Positions 47,009-59,800 of a DNA stretch of 64,000 bases are shown one piece after another. Position 1 is the stretch's first letter, and every line of letters begins with the position of its first letter. This DNA comes from Echeneis naucrates (taxonomy: Eukaryota > Chordata > Actinopteri > Carangiformes > Echeneidae): contig NC_042521.1 in the NCBI RefSeq assembly GCF_900963305.1, forward strand, positions 2,003,614-2,067,613, read 5' to 3'. The position numbers and the translations under genes are program-made. The notes beneath the pieces were generated by a model. That model made no database searches, was not told the DNA's origin, and worked only from the letters and a program-made list of their open reading frames with translations.

Positions 47009-50000
47009 AAAGAGGAAGATAAAGCCAGACACACATGACATGAAAAAACAGAATGAAAGAGGAAGGGTCTGTCAGTTCGTGCATTTATGTGTGTGCAGAT
47101 GTGCTGGGTTGTGTGTATGTGGTTGTGCGCTCAGTTCTTGGCTCAGCGTGCATGAACAGACTGACAAGATGCGGCTTCACTGCGGCGCTGAACTGTGAGC
47201 CTGAAGCAGCTGATCTCAGACTGAGATATCAGCTGAACGTCTGCAGGTAGGAAAGAGGCTTTCTCATTCGGGCACACAGACTGAAAACACGTGCATTTGG
47301 CAGCAACATGTTTGCTTTTATTCCAGCTGGAAGGAGCTGAGATGGGAGTCAGAAGTTAAACTGGGCTTGTCTGTGTGTGAAGCTTTTCCAGTCTTGTGTT
47401 AACGGTTCAATTAGTGTTCAATTATTAGTTATTATTATCTTAATTATCTTCAATTTTTGCTGATCGCTTTCATCCAAGAATCAAGAACTGACAGCTTTTC
47501 ATCAGTTCCTTCCAGGTTTCAGCAGCTTGAAAAGGTAAACAGCGAAATCCAAATGAATAAAACAAACAAATTGAGCTCAAATTTATGTAACCGCTTCAAA
47601 AGCTATTTTTAATTTGATGTATAATTATCTGCTTTGCAAAAACTTGAAAGTCAATTACATGAGAAAAGAAAACGTAATATTTCCCTTTTTTAGAGGGAAG
47701 CTTAAAAAGCCAAAACAGAGCTCTGCTGTCATCATCAAAGCAGGAAATGTTCATTAGACGTCAGATTTCTACCAGCTGCCTGAAAATATTCATGTCCACC
47801 TGCACAAAGAAAACAAAGGCTCAACGTATATCTGCTTGAATATTTGCTTAGAACGAGGACGGCGGTTTTTGTGTGTTTCTGCAGCTCGAAGAGACCTTCG
47901 AACTGCTCTGGACTTGGTCGGATCTCCACCGTGTACTGAGCTCACTGATTCAGTAGCCATTTGCTTAACTTTCACTCCGTACTTCTTTCTGTCTGTGGGT
48001 GGAGGTTTGAGGTTTGGTCAGATGGAGCATAGCCCAGTTTGTACTGAGCTGCTGTTGTTTTCTGTGGTATTGTGTAGAAATTCCTCTCATCACACAACTG
48101 ATAACGAAAGACCTAAATTTGGTTCCACCATTCATGTGAAATTATCTTCTGATTGATCGGCATACAGAAGAAGACCTGTCAAACTGATGACTTTAAAATC
48201 AGCTTCTTCATCGATCATCTGACAGACCTCCTGATTCTCAGGGTTTCGTCTCGTTTGGTTTTTTTTGTGCTGTAAACATTGATAACATTAATCCTTGTCG
48301 GTTTTTGGATGTAATGGCTGATGTGCGTGTCAGAGAGAGAGAGAGATGTAAAGACGCTCCATCATAGAGGTTCAACTGGAGAAGTTCAACACACAATTAG
48401 TGTATGAAATGTTGCAGACACTTCATTTTGTCGTGCTTGAATTAGATTGTTTATCTGAACCGTCAGACATGTTTGCTTACGATGAATCAGTCTCATTTTG
48501 CTTTTATCAGACGGATCACAGATGGGGAGACAAAGATCTCTGACCACAGCTGAGCTGAGACGTCAGCGAAACCCAACAAGAAAAGCCCGACGAGTCCATC
48601 AATTTGACATGGTCCATAAAAACCATGGTGAACAGACTAGATGCTAACACACATGCTGAAAAAACCCACCTTTGTCTTCCTAAAGCAGCTTCAGCTCAGA
48701 AAAACGCCACGCCGCTCTTTGGCAGCTTCCAGTTTTCTTTTTTTTTTAAGCTAGATTGTGTTTATGTGGAGAAAAATGCACAAACTCAAAGCTTCTGTCT
48801 CTCTTGTTTATAATTTAATAAACATTGTCCCCAATTTTTTCCAAATATTTGGCATGTCAGGAGACTTCTGGATGTCTGGGCAGACACACACCGACCTGAC
48901 TGACAAACACGTTTCACAATAAGTGTTAGAACCCTTTTAAAGCTCTAATAACGACTCTCCGCAGAAATAACCTTCCTGAATGTGTGCAGCTGCTTTGACT
49001 CATCGCCATCACATGAAACGTTCGAGGACTTTGAGGAATTAGGGGAACATCTGAGTCTCACTGAAAACATGCTGCCGGTTTCTGTTCATCCACGTATCCG
49101 ACAGTTCAGCAGCAGAGAAAGTGAAAGATCAGTGATCAAAACGATGAGCTAATGAGAACTTCAGCTTCTGTCGGATGTGTTCATGCTCGTTCATAAACGT
49201 GTTACCAACCACAAGTCACCTCCGGCTCTTTGGTCAAATGACCTCTTCTGCCTTAGTTTAGTTAGTTTCGTGCCTTGCTGCCCTTCTGGTACGTCACACC
49301 TCCTGCAGATCCGGTGCCATGGGCCCAGACTTCTGCAGAACCCAAATCTCTGGTTAAATTGCTGACTCATCCTGGTGAGCTGGTTAATGTGAATGCACGT
49401 TATTTCTCCCCACAATGTGATAACATCATAAGAAGGCTTCTTTTTCTTATTTGCAGAAGGAAGCTCTGTCGTATTGTCTTCATTTCCTGTAAACCACCTC
49501 AGCGCCTCTCAGCTGCGCTTCATTAGCTCTAATTAATGAAATCTTGAACCTCCTCTGGCCGACCGCTGTCGGCACAGTTTCACGATCAGTTCTCAGGACA
49601 AAACTTGGTGTAATAACCGAGCCAACGTCAGTGAGACTTCTCTGTGCAGCTCTCCTGCCCTCAGATTGGTACAGCAGCCGACCACAGACTGGGAGGGGAG
49701 GAAGCAGCACGACATCCAGTCCAAGTAGTCCGTTAAACTGATGTGTGTTAGCAGCTGTGTCATAAAATCTGACTGCAGTCGGCAGCTGATGTGAAAATGA
49801 AGAGCTTTGTGAACTCAGTAGCACCTGATAAGGAACTAATGCTTCAAAGTGATCAGATTGCTTTAATCCTTTCATTATCACACTGAGCACGGTACAAATG
49901 TTCAGACCACATCCGCGTTCAAGCTCAGCCTTCTGTCTAAACAGTCTGTCATGAAGGTGGTGACACCTGATGCAGGTAATCTCCTTGTATTTATTTCTTC

Positions 50001-50775
50001 CTTAGAGATTTTGTGGACATGTTGTGTCATGAGGAAGAATCTTCAAACCAAAGTCTAAACAAGCTGCCTGGCAGGTAATTAAGTTATTAGCTTGCCATTT
50101 GGTTGGCAGAGGTTTAACCTAACGTGGAACAAAGCTTTGTCACAGCGCTGTGTGGAGCGTGAATCTGAACCTGGATCCTCATTTTACGTGCAAAAACATC
50201 CCACCATATAAACGGAACGCAAAAATTATGTTTTCATCAAAAATAAGACCTGTGCTGTTCAACAATAACACAAAAAGTCTGAGGTCACATGATCTACACA
50301 ACAGAGCAGAACGTAATGAGCCTCATATCTCTATTATAAACCAGCAAGTCAGAAAATCTGACTTGTTTAAGAGACGCTGACTTTTTTCAGCGGAGCTTGT
50401 GACTGATTTTCCTTCATTGTAACTTTTGGCCAGCGGAACATTTTCGGCATCGAAGTAAAAAAGGAAGTTCCCTAAATCAACAGCTTCGGAAATAGATCCG
50501 GACTCTTGTATGAAAGGAATCGAGGTTGATTCACCGCCGCTCAGACGGTGATGACGGATGTCGGTCTGCAGGCCTCAGTCGTTCAGCTGCATTTCAACAA
50601 GTGCACGTTGTTGTGCGTTTAAAAAGTAGAATCAAATTTTCCAGCCTAGTTCCAGATACATCTTCTCTGGACTTAGCTGGAAAATTCACAAATGGTGCCA
50701 CTCAGCGTGTGTTGATGAGTCAACATGATGACTTACTTCAGATTCTTCTGTTCTTCGTCTGTTTGCAGCGACAGA

Positions 50776-52264
50776 ATGTCTCTCAACTTCTCTGCCGTCC
50801 TCAAGTCGCCCAACAATGACAAGGAGACAACGGTGGATATCGACGCCATCATGGACAACGTCTCCATCGTTCTCTACACGCTGACCATCGTGCTCGGCAT
50901 CACGGGGAACTCCGTGGTGATCTGGGTGGCCGGATTCAAGCTGAAGGTGCATCTGATCAGAGCTGGTTGGAGAATATGTGATCGATCATTAAATTCACGG
51001 GAGCCATTTGTCCACATGGACAGGCATGATACTGAGGCTAAAGCTAACGCTAACAGGCAGCCATGCTATGAGCTACTTAGCCTTTTCCTGACAGGAGAGA
51101 GTTACGACGTGGAATTAAAAATTGACACGAAGGTCGTCAGTCTGTCCTTCTTTGGTCGGACCACAAACGCACCTGCTTGACGGCCTTCCTCTGTGTCTGA
51201 GGACAGAAAAGTTTTAGTGCGCTGAGCTGAATGTCAGATGATGATTGTTTGAGGGGTTAGTGACGATGAATCATGGCTGCATTGTTTTTTGACAGTTAAT
51301 GTTCTAAGTCCTTTTCCTTGATATTTGTGATAGCTAACATTTCCCTTTTGTCTTTTCTTCTGTCCTTCTTCCTCCTCAGCCGAAGGTCACCAACGTCTGG
51401 CTGGTGAATCTGGCGATTGCCGATCTGATCTTCAGCTTCACACGAGTCTTCTCCCTCCTTAAGAAGCTCTTCTTCGACCACTGGCCCTTCGGCGTCTTCC
51501 TCTGCAAGTTCAACGGCTTCTTCAAATATGCCAACATGTTCTGCTCCGTCTTTCTTCTGGCCGTGATCAGCCTGGACCGGGTGCTTTGCATCTGGCAGCC
51601 CGTCTTCACCAAACGTCGGCGCACCCTGGGGGTCGCCAAGGTTGTGGCGGTCTGCGTCTGGATCATCGCGGTCATCTTCAGCTCCCCGTACTTCGTCTAC
51701 CGCCAAGTCTACCTGGGGAAGAACAACCTGAGTAAATGCACTCTGGAAGTGAAGGAGGTCACAGAAGGTGAGCAGAGAACCAAAGTGGCTCTTTATTCCA
51801 TTCGCTTCCTGTGCGGCTTCATGGTTCCCTTCATGGTCATCCTCATTTGTTACATCCTCGCCGGCGTCGGCATCCGACGCACCCGTTTCTCCGGGAAATC
51901 GCGGCCTCTTCGTATTTTGGCATCGTTGGTCATCGCCTTCTTCCTGTGCTGGGGGCCCTACCACTGCCTTCTGCTGGTGAAGATGGTGGACAGCAAGAAC
52001 AAGGTGATAAAGATCTGGCACCCGGTGGCGAAGGGCATCGCCTACTTTAACAGCTGCATCAACCCGCTGCTGTACTTCTGCCTGGGCCTGGACCTGAGGG
52101 GCCGCTTCAGGCAGAGCCTGGCCAGCGTGTACCAAAGGGCTCTGACGGACGACGTGGACGGACAAACGACGCAGTCCAACGAGCGCTCACTGGACGACAG
52201 CACCGGATCCAGAAACAGGAAGGAGTCCGATGTCAGAGATCGTAGTCAAAGTCTGAGCGCTTAA
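50776..52264 (+). CDS. Chemoattractant-type class A GPCR (FPR/C3AR/CMKLR group)
   Basis: A seven-transmembrane receptor of the leukocyte chemoattractant group. Coding exons 50776-50946 and 51380-52264 give 351 residues; the exon holding the ATG follows a TTTGCAG acceptor at about 50768. TM1 has ITGNSVVIW; TM2 has NLAIAD after VTNVWLVN, as in formyl-peptide and chemerin receptors. TM3 starts with the conserved Cys and ends SLDRV, so the usual DRY is DRV. The second extracellular loop has the partner Cys (LSKCTLEV). TM6 has FFLCWGPYH, and TM7 has NSCINPLLYF, the NPxxY motif. An N-glycosylation site (NFS) sits at residue 4, and the tail is rich in Ser and Asp. The single intron after TM1 is typical of fish members. 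Formyl-peptide, C3a and chemerin-like receptors are all possible; I cannot choose by eye. Confidence 0.85.
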
Positions 52265-52547
52265 AAGTGATCGTCTCTGAAGTGGATGTTCGATCCTCAG
52301 TGTGTTTCAGAGGAAAACAGTGAATGATTACAAAACCACTGACATTTATTTTTAACTGTCTGAGTTGCATCAAAAAGTAGGAGAGAGGGCGAGGAAAAGA
52401 GGAATATCCTGCAGTGTTAAAAAGTAGAGAAACTCAAACAGCAACTCTTCAGTTGTGCGTCGCACCAGTCGACATGAACGTTCTTTATTTTTTAAATCCA
52501 ACACACTGATATCGAGCCACAGAGTCTTTATGCTGAATTAACGGTGA

Positions 52548-52553
52548 AATAAA
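52548..52553 (+). terminator. Poly(A) signal of the GPCR gene
   Basis: A canonical AATAAA about 285 bases after the GPCR stop codon, the first one downstream. Confidence 0.55.
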
Positions 52554-52559
52554 TGAGTC

Positions 52560-55500
52560 AGAGCCAACCAAAGGTTTTAAATGTTCCCATTTTGTTCCTC
52601 AACAAAGCCCACTGACCACAAAAAAACCAAATTGGTCTTTTGAATTGTTCTCTGTATCAAGTTCCTCCTTCTGCAGAAATCTGTTCATCTAAAGAAGATA
52701 TGAAACTTGTTGAAATCTTAATGCTTAAGCTGCAAAAACCTTCACCATCAGATAACATGTGCTAAAGACATGTTCCTCATTTTTGCGCGACAAGACGACA
52801 ACGTTGTAAAGCACCAACAAGGACTGCTGAATATTTTGCTGAGGACATTTGCTTGTTTCTTTGTTTGCTGCGAGGTGAAAATCTTGTAAACTTTCCAGCA
52901 GCATCAATACTGAATGCCAAGTGTTGCTGATTTATCGTGTTCGCTGGCATTTTAGCATGACAGCTAACTTTGTTGTTCCTCATTCCTCATTCGTTAGTTA
53001 GTAGATACTTCATCATGCTTCAGCTGAAAATTTATTAGAAATGTCTAAATGAATTGTTTTGGTCTGCTGACCTGAACGGGAAAAGACTAAAGTCGGATTT
53101 CCCTGAAAAACTGTTTGGACTGATGTTTTTTATGCGCGTCCTTAAAATGTCTGATGAGAAGCAGAACTGTGGTGATTCTGCAGAGGCAGGAAGGAAGGAG
53201 GACTGAAGGAAGTGAGACTGTCAGAGACCCAACAGGAGTGAAATCTATTGGAAAATGCTTCTGGTCAGGTCTCCGGCTTCAAGTCCTTCGAAATACACCA
53301 TGATGTGTTTTTTTAGAAGACGGTTCCATTTAGAGGAAAATAAAGCAGATGGTCTCCGCCAACATTAGAAAGTGGAGGCTGAGTGACATCTGGACGGTTT
53401 CATGCTGAAGAGCTGATCAACTGAAGCTGACCAGTAAATTCACTGCAATAAAATAACTGGTCTGTTGGTTTCTGTGTCCGACCTCAGCTGAGAAAACAGC
53501 AGAACATTTTCGGACACTTGCTATAAAACCAAAGCTGCTTTTACAGCCAGCAGCTCATAAAACACAGCTGTTCTGGTTCTGCAGATTACTGACACATCAC
53601 TGGACGTTTTATGGTTTTGCTGCGTCCATCTGTTCTGCAGCAGCAACATCATGAGTAGTTTTAACTGAATCTTTGATTTTTGAATTAATGATGATGAAAA
53701 CACATTTCAGTCACAGCCGTGACAACCTTTTCTACGTAATCCACAGAGAAACGGTCCTTTGAAAATAAAAGCTTTAAGCTGAAGAGACTTTTAGTTTTAA
53801 TTCTTGAAATAAATTTTTCCTTTTTGAAATAAAAGCTCTGAGAACGTTTGATATCTTTCAGCCTGACAGGTGAAGACGGTCAGCAGGTTGATTGTACAGC
53901 CGGATTGTTCAGGTGCACCGAAAAGGGACATTTATCAGGCACATCTCTCATGATAGTGATTTTTTTGACTCTGGAAATCCAAAGTTCAGAGTCGTTTTAA
54001 ATCCATTCCATTCACATTGTTTTAGTTCAGTGTTCCTGCTGCTAAAGGTAAAAATAAAAGTTTGATATCTGAATGACGGAGCTCAGTCTTCACGCTTCTC
54101 TCAAACACTTGTACTGTTGACAGATCTAATTTGGACTCCGTTCCTCCTCTGAAAAGTGAAAAGAGGATGTGACCTTTTAACTTGACCAATGAGAAGGTTA
54201 TGAAACCAAAACACTAATATCCTCGTCATCTAGCAGTTGTCTGTGGTGGAATCAGAAACCTCACTGTGGTACTGCTGCCTGCTTTTTAACACATCTTTGT
54301 GTCTGTTGTGTCACTTTTAACGTCACGAACTGGGTCAAACATCTGAAAGTGCGATATCTTAGAAAGTGTAGTTAAAGCTCAACAGTGTCGCAAAATAAAA
54401 AGGAAATGCTTTTCAGGGTTCCAGGAATTCTCTTTCATATTTGGCTTTGGCAGCTGCAGCTGAAACGTGAAAAATTCTGAAGTTTCATTTGATTCAGGAA
54501 GTTTTTAACAATTTCCACAATTTGCACAACTTGATCAAGACAATTCATACACACCTGCAGCTTCTGCATCATTTCAGTAAAGAGCTGATGAAGCCAGACA
54601 CATCGAATACAACCCATTATTTATCAAAAACAGCAATGATGATTACAAAAACGTGAAATAATAAGCAACAGGAGTCTAAAAGTAAAAATAAATTTAAACA
54701 ACTTGGTGTGAACTCATTATGTCAGATGCTGTTGTCATATGTTAGTGTTGGCTCAGGAACACACAACACAATGATGATATAACTTCTGTGTGTCCTGATG
54801 CCAGCGCTGAGGTCACTGGCAGGTCCTGTTGTCAGCTGTTGATGATTTATTTGTCATTTAAGTTCCTGACAACACCACACACTCTAAGAAACCAAACAAC
54901 GTGATGAGCGGCAAACCGGGAATTTAAAAAATGAGAACACGTAATCTACATTTTTGGCCAGCGATCAACAGAAGCATGTTTGAGAGAGAAGGCCGGATGA
55001 GACTGAAGGTTTGGCTTTAAATACACAGTTCACTGCTCACACCTCATCCACCAACCAAAAGAAAACTTCATGGTTATGTAACTGTCTTCTGTTGAAATCC
55101 CACTCATTTCTTCCTTCTTTTATTTCCTCCCCGTCTACATCCATGTCACAGCATCGAGCTGCGGCGGTCGCATCAACACGGATGGATCTAAAAGTCAAAC
55201 ACAATAAAGGCGACACTGCAGCTGCTGAGCCGACACAGAGGATCAGCAGCTGCTCGTCAGCTCGTTACCGGCAGATTGGCTTGCCCTCAACGAGCTGTGT
55301 GACAACTATTGTTTGTGTCCAGTGGCCAAGATCAAGCACAAATCTGTAGGTTTGGGCTCAAGTACAAAAGTTAGAGGCCAAAAACTGCACAGAAAAAGAA
55401 ATAGTGAACTCACGGCGGCTGATTGAAGTCCAACAGCCTGAACCTGCCTCAGATTATCAACCACCACATCCAGGTTTTTGTGACTTTAGTTTGAATAAAG

Positions 55501-56220
55501 TTTTGAAATGATGTCCTGATTACAGGACTGATGGACGAGGAGTTCAGTCAGAAAGCGGAGCTACTTCCTGTTTCTTATTGTGAACAACGTATTGAATTCA
55601 GTTCATTTATAACTTTATAATTAAAGTTAAAAGTTAAAGTCAAATGATTTACTTAAAATAAAATGATTATTTTTGGTTTTCGCCACGTGACACATTTTTT
55701 AGTCATACAACCTTTTTATAGCACATTAGTCACTTGCTCACAGAAATACAGTAGTATGTGTGTGTGTGTGTGTGTGTGAAAAAATATGTTTTAATTACAC
55801 CTTCTGTAATGAGCGTACACACCTCAAGGCGCAGTCTCATTTGATCATTAGTAATTAATCTGAATGAGAGGGCGTTAACCCAAACATGAGCCTGGAAAAA
55901 CATAATTACAGTCTGTGAACTATAATTATATTTATGAAAATAAATGCACTTGTGTTAGCAGCAAGTTAGCAGTTAGCATAATGACGTTTGAGGTTGAAAA
56001 TGCATATTTCCATCAACATGAATGTCTAGAACAGAGAAAACTGGATATTTCTTTCTCTTTTATGTTTAATTTAATTACATTTTTGAATGAAAAGATGATT
56101 TGTGTGCAGTGATGGTTGCACATTCATTTTTGAAAGATTTTGGTTAAAATATTTCTACAGATAACTAAACAAAAAACTTAAAATGTAAAATTACACACAA
56201 ATTTACTTCAGTCAGTTGGA
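52560..56220. other. Intergenic, no gene recognised
   Basis: About 3.6 kb of AT-rich sequence between the convergent GPCR and chitin synthase genes. Short frames only; a (GT)n run lies at about 55757-55778. Confidence 0.55.
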
Positions 56221-56228
56221 CTTTTTCA

Positions 56229-56234
56229 TTTATT
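56229..56234 (-). terminator. Likely poly(A) signal of chitin synthase
   Basis: TTTATT on the plus strand is AATAAA on the minus strand, about 620 bases after the chitin synthase stop codon. Confidence 0.4.
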
Positions 56235-56855
56235 CTATAATAAATAAACCTATCTATAAATATATTTGATATTGATCATAGATTTGGTTTCAAGTAGACA
56301 TTTCAGAAAGACGGTAAGCTACTAACAAGTTTTCATCATAACACAGTCAGTACACAGCATCTCTGGAACAATCAGCAAATCCATTCATTCAACCAGATGA
56401 TCATTTTTCTGATTCAAGATTTGATCCAGATATTCAATATTTCAGCCAACTGACCTGCTAAACATTAAACACTTCACTGACAAGAATTTTCAAGAACTTC
56501 ATTGTTTTGTGACACACAGACGGCATCGTTCATTTTCACAGTCGGTCCTGTTTCTCGCTTCAATCATCCCAGAGCGTCACGAAAAGGAGCAGCAGTTCAA
56601 CATCACACAAAGTTCTTCACAGATAACGATTAACTGCTGATAATGTTCTATTTACTGATATGATGTCGTATCCTCATGTGACAAACGGGTTCAAAACCAA
56701 TTTGCAAAACTAATTTCACAAACAATAAATACAAACTTAAATGATGCACAAGGTCGAGCCGCTCTTGGTCTCTCTTACACACATTGGAAATTTCAGTGCT
56801 ACAGAGTTTTGGTTGTGCAGAGAGTGAGTTCACACCATCGTCCCCGAAACCCGAC

Positions 56856-59800
56856 TTAGGCTGCTGTAACTTCGTGGGAGATCTTCTTCCTCGTCGTACG
56901 GGAGGGAGATGGAGTCGGCGTCGAAGTTGGACTCGAAGTTGGAGTCGGTGTCGTAGTTGGTAGTGGGGTCGGAGTCGGGGTTGGACTTGTGGTTGGGGTT
57001 GAAGTTGGGGTCGAGCTTGGAGGTGGAATTGATATCCGATGTGGGTTCAGCGTGGGAGGAGATAAAACAGATAAATCAGTGGAGAACTTCTCTGACAGGT
57101 TACTGAGGTGGCAGGTGGTGTCAGGAATGTGAGTACATTCAGTATCTGTGTAATTACCCTCCAATTAAATGTTCTGCTCCACTGAATGCCTCACATAACT
57201 CTAATCTGAGTGAGGATTGTTGAACTCTACGCAGTGATGGCCCAGCGCCTCTCAGACCATTTACAGCGACAGATAAAAACATTATTGTCGTTTCCATACT
57301 AAATCTGGCCTCTTCACCGCCCAAAGTTTTGAACTACGAAGCCACAAAGGTTATTTTTCAACACGTCTGTTTCATAGACTAGGTTGTTCTGGATTTACAA
57401 AACTTTTAAAGCAGGATGCCCGACGTCTACATTTTACAATATTTTCTTTAGTAATATTAGCTTTAATCTGAATTATTAGTAATAACAGTAATAGTTGTAA
57501 ATACCTTGTTTCCTCGAAGGTCCAAGCCCATTTTTTCTAATTTGGTCTCCTGCTGGACGGTGTCCACAAAGGCAACATAATGAATCAGAGTGTAGATTCT
57601 GGAAAAATATAAAACATTTAAATTAATTCAAACGTGTTTAGATGAGAGAACATCACAAGGACAACAAACGGCGGTTACCTGTGATACAGCATGCCGAAGA
57701 ACTGGATGACGACCGAAGTGGCAAACCCCAGAATGAACATGAAGCCGATGGGATCGATTGTGACTTCTTCTCCGGTGTTTTGGAGGTCCAGGTCGACCTT
57801 CGGGAGCGTGATGGAAAAGGAGGCGTCGAGTATCTGGAGCGTGAAAGTGGCCACCAGCCAGAGAGCGTTCAAGATGAAGAAGACGAAGCTGATCTGTTGG
57901 TTGGAAATCAGAGTTTTGGGTTCAGTTTGGGTTCAGATCAGCCAGAACTGTTTCCTGTCGCGCACAGCGGTTCACACTCACCTTGTTTCTCAGCTCCAGC
58001 AGGTCATTCCTGACCTTTTGCTGTTTCTGTTTGTCATCAGGTAGCGGTTTCAGGTACTTCTCCTGAAGCTCCACCCAGAACTCCATCTCCTCCTGCAGAA
58101 CGGCAGACAGTGAAACTACGTTCGATCCATTTTACATGCTCTGCTTTGTAAACTGATCTGACTTGATGGACACAGCCGGAACCAAACGTCCGACCATCTT
58201 GTCAACCAAACGAGTGTAATGCTCCAAATGAAGTCTTCTTCTGTTGTGTTGATAGATTGTGTACCACGTACTGTCTATATGACACGGCAGCGATTAAAAC
58301 GTGACCAGGTAATCACTGATCAATATTACCTGGTCCAGTGAGTCCTCTTGTAGCAGCATGTCAACAGAATATTCTTGTAGTTGTGTGACCCAACCTGGAG
58401 CAAAAATCAGAAATGATCTTAGACAACATCACATCTACAACTGGGCTGGATTTATTTATTTATTTTTTTTTAAAGGCAGTTTTCTGTGAAATTGTCAGAA
58501 CTTACATTTCCCCGGACCGTTGAAAACAGCTGGCTCTTCCCTGAGATACAAAAAATATTTAGCACCGTCTCATTTTTCATGACTGACACGTTTCCAATAA
58601 TGTTCCACCTGTGGACCTTACCCCTGCTGCTCCTCTGTGATCGATATGTCTTCTACGATTGTGTTTTGGGGTTCGGCCTCGACGGGTTCTGCCACCGCGT
58701 TCTCCTGATTGAGCTGCTGTCCTTGAGTCCATCGCCTGGATTTTTTACACATACTGCACGAGAAGAACCGCTGCAACATGCTTTTGGCTGCAAGAGTGAA
58801 AATATACTTCAGCTCAGCTCGGCACAAACAAGCCGCAGTCAGTGTGGAGTCACGTACCTTTCTGGGCTCTGGTCTGTTTGGGGGCCGGGGCAGCGGCAGG
58901 TTTGGCGGGCCCGGTGGCAGCTTTGGTCTCCCTGGTGCCCCAGGACACGTTGTTCATGTTGACCATGGAGTAGATGATGAGCAACAGGTAGGCGCTGGGA
59001 ATGCAGATAATGTAGAGGAACCCGTAGAAGACTATGGGGAACTCCTGAGGATGCATTAAAGCGGTGATGATGTAAATGATGGCCATCACGACGACGAACA
59101 TGCTGCTGGGAGTCAGGATGGTTTGGTCCTTCACCATGGCGCCTGAAAACAGAGGAGTTTTAAGCACTGAAGCTTTGAGCTGCTCCACCAGTCAGAACAC
59201 AACTTACCGATGATGGAGATCATCACCACCAACATGAGGAACGCGTAGATGATGCTCAGGACTCCTGCTATTTTGATCTGAGTGTCTGCCTTCAGCTTGA
59301 AGCACAGGATGAGGAAGATGGCTGGAGGAATCACACCCAAGACCAGAGCACCGGCAGCATGCATGTTGAAGACGAAGGCCAGACTCCCTGGAGGACAGGA
59401 GGACAGAGGAAAACCACATTTTCTTCTGGCCTTTGAACAAGGAGAACTAAGTGTACGCCGCTGAAGACTGACCTGCAATCATAAGGCAGATGGTGGCCGG
59501 CGCCAGAATGGATGAGATCAGGGCAAAGAGCTGGTAGAACATGAAGAGTTTGGACATTGATGGGTTCCTCTTGGAGATGATGTTGCTGGAGCCCAAGATG
59601 TCCACAATATTGGCCATGGTGGATGGTCCCCATCGCCGCCGCTGAAGATGGCAGAAAACCATCCGATGATCAGATGATCAGATTCTGAAAACGTTCACTC
59701 GTCATACTCTGATGAGCTGCAGAACTCACCTGGTTGTATAATTCCTTGAAGTCCTCGGGTGCGTTGGTGTAGGCGTCGGACGCCGCGTTGTACTCCACCC

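Larger units (their letters stand above)
45245..50760. other. Intergenic, no gene recognised
   Basis: About 5.5 kb without a convincing exon. It holds three GTTAAAAGG units (45411-45440), a (TG)n run, and a dispersed-repeat fragment near 46.74 kb. A 136-codon minus frame at 49480-49890 has no recognisable features. Confidence 0.5.

Noticed and set aside
49480-49890. A 136-codon minus-strand frame
   Set aside because: No signal, domain or splice support, and unremarkable composition; treated as chance.
51296-52165. A 289-codon minus-strand frame opposite the GPCR
   Set aside because: Antisense to the seven-transmembrane coding exon, very acidic and without family features.
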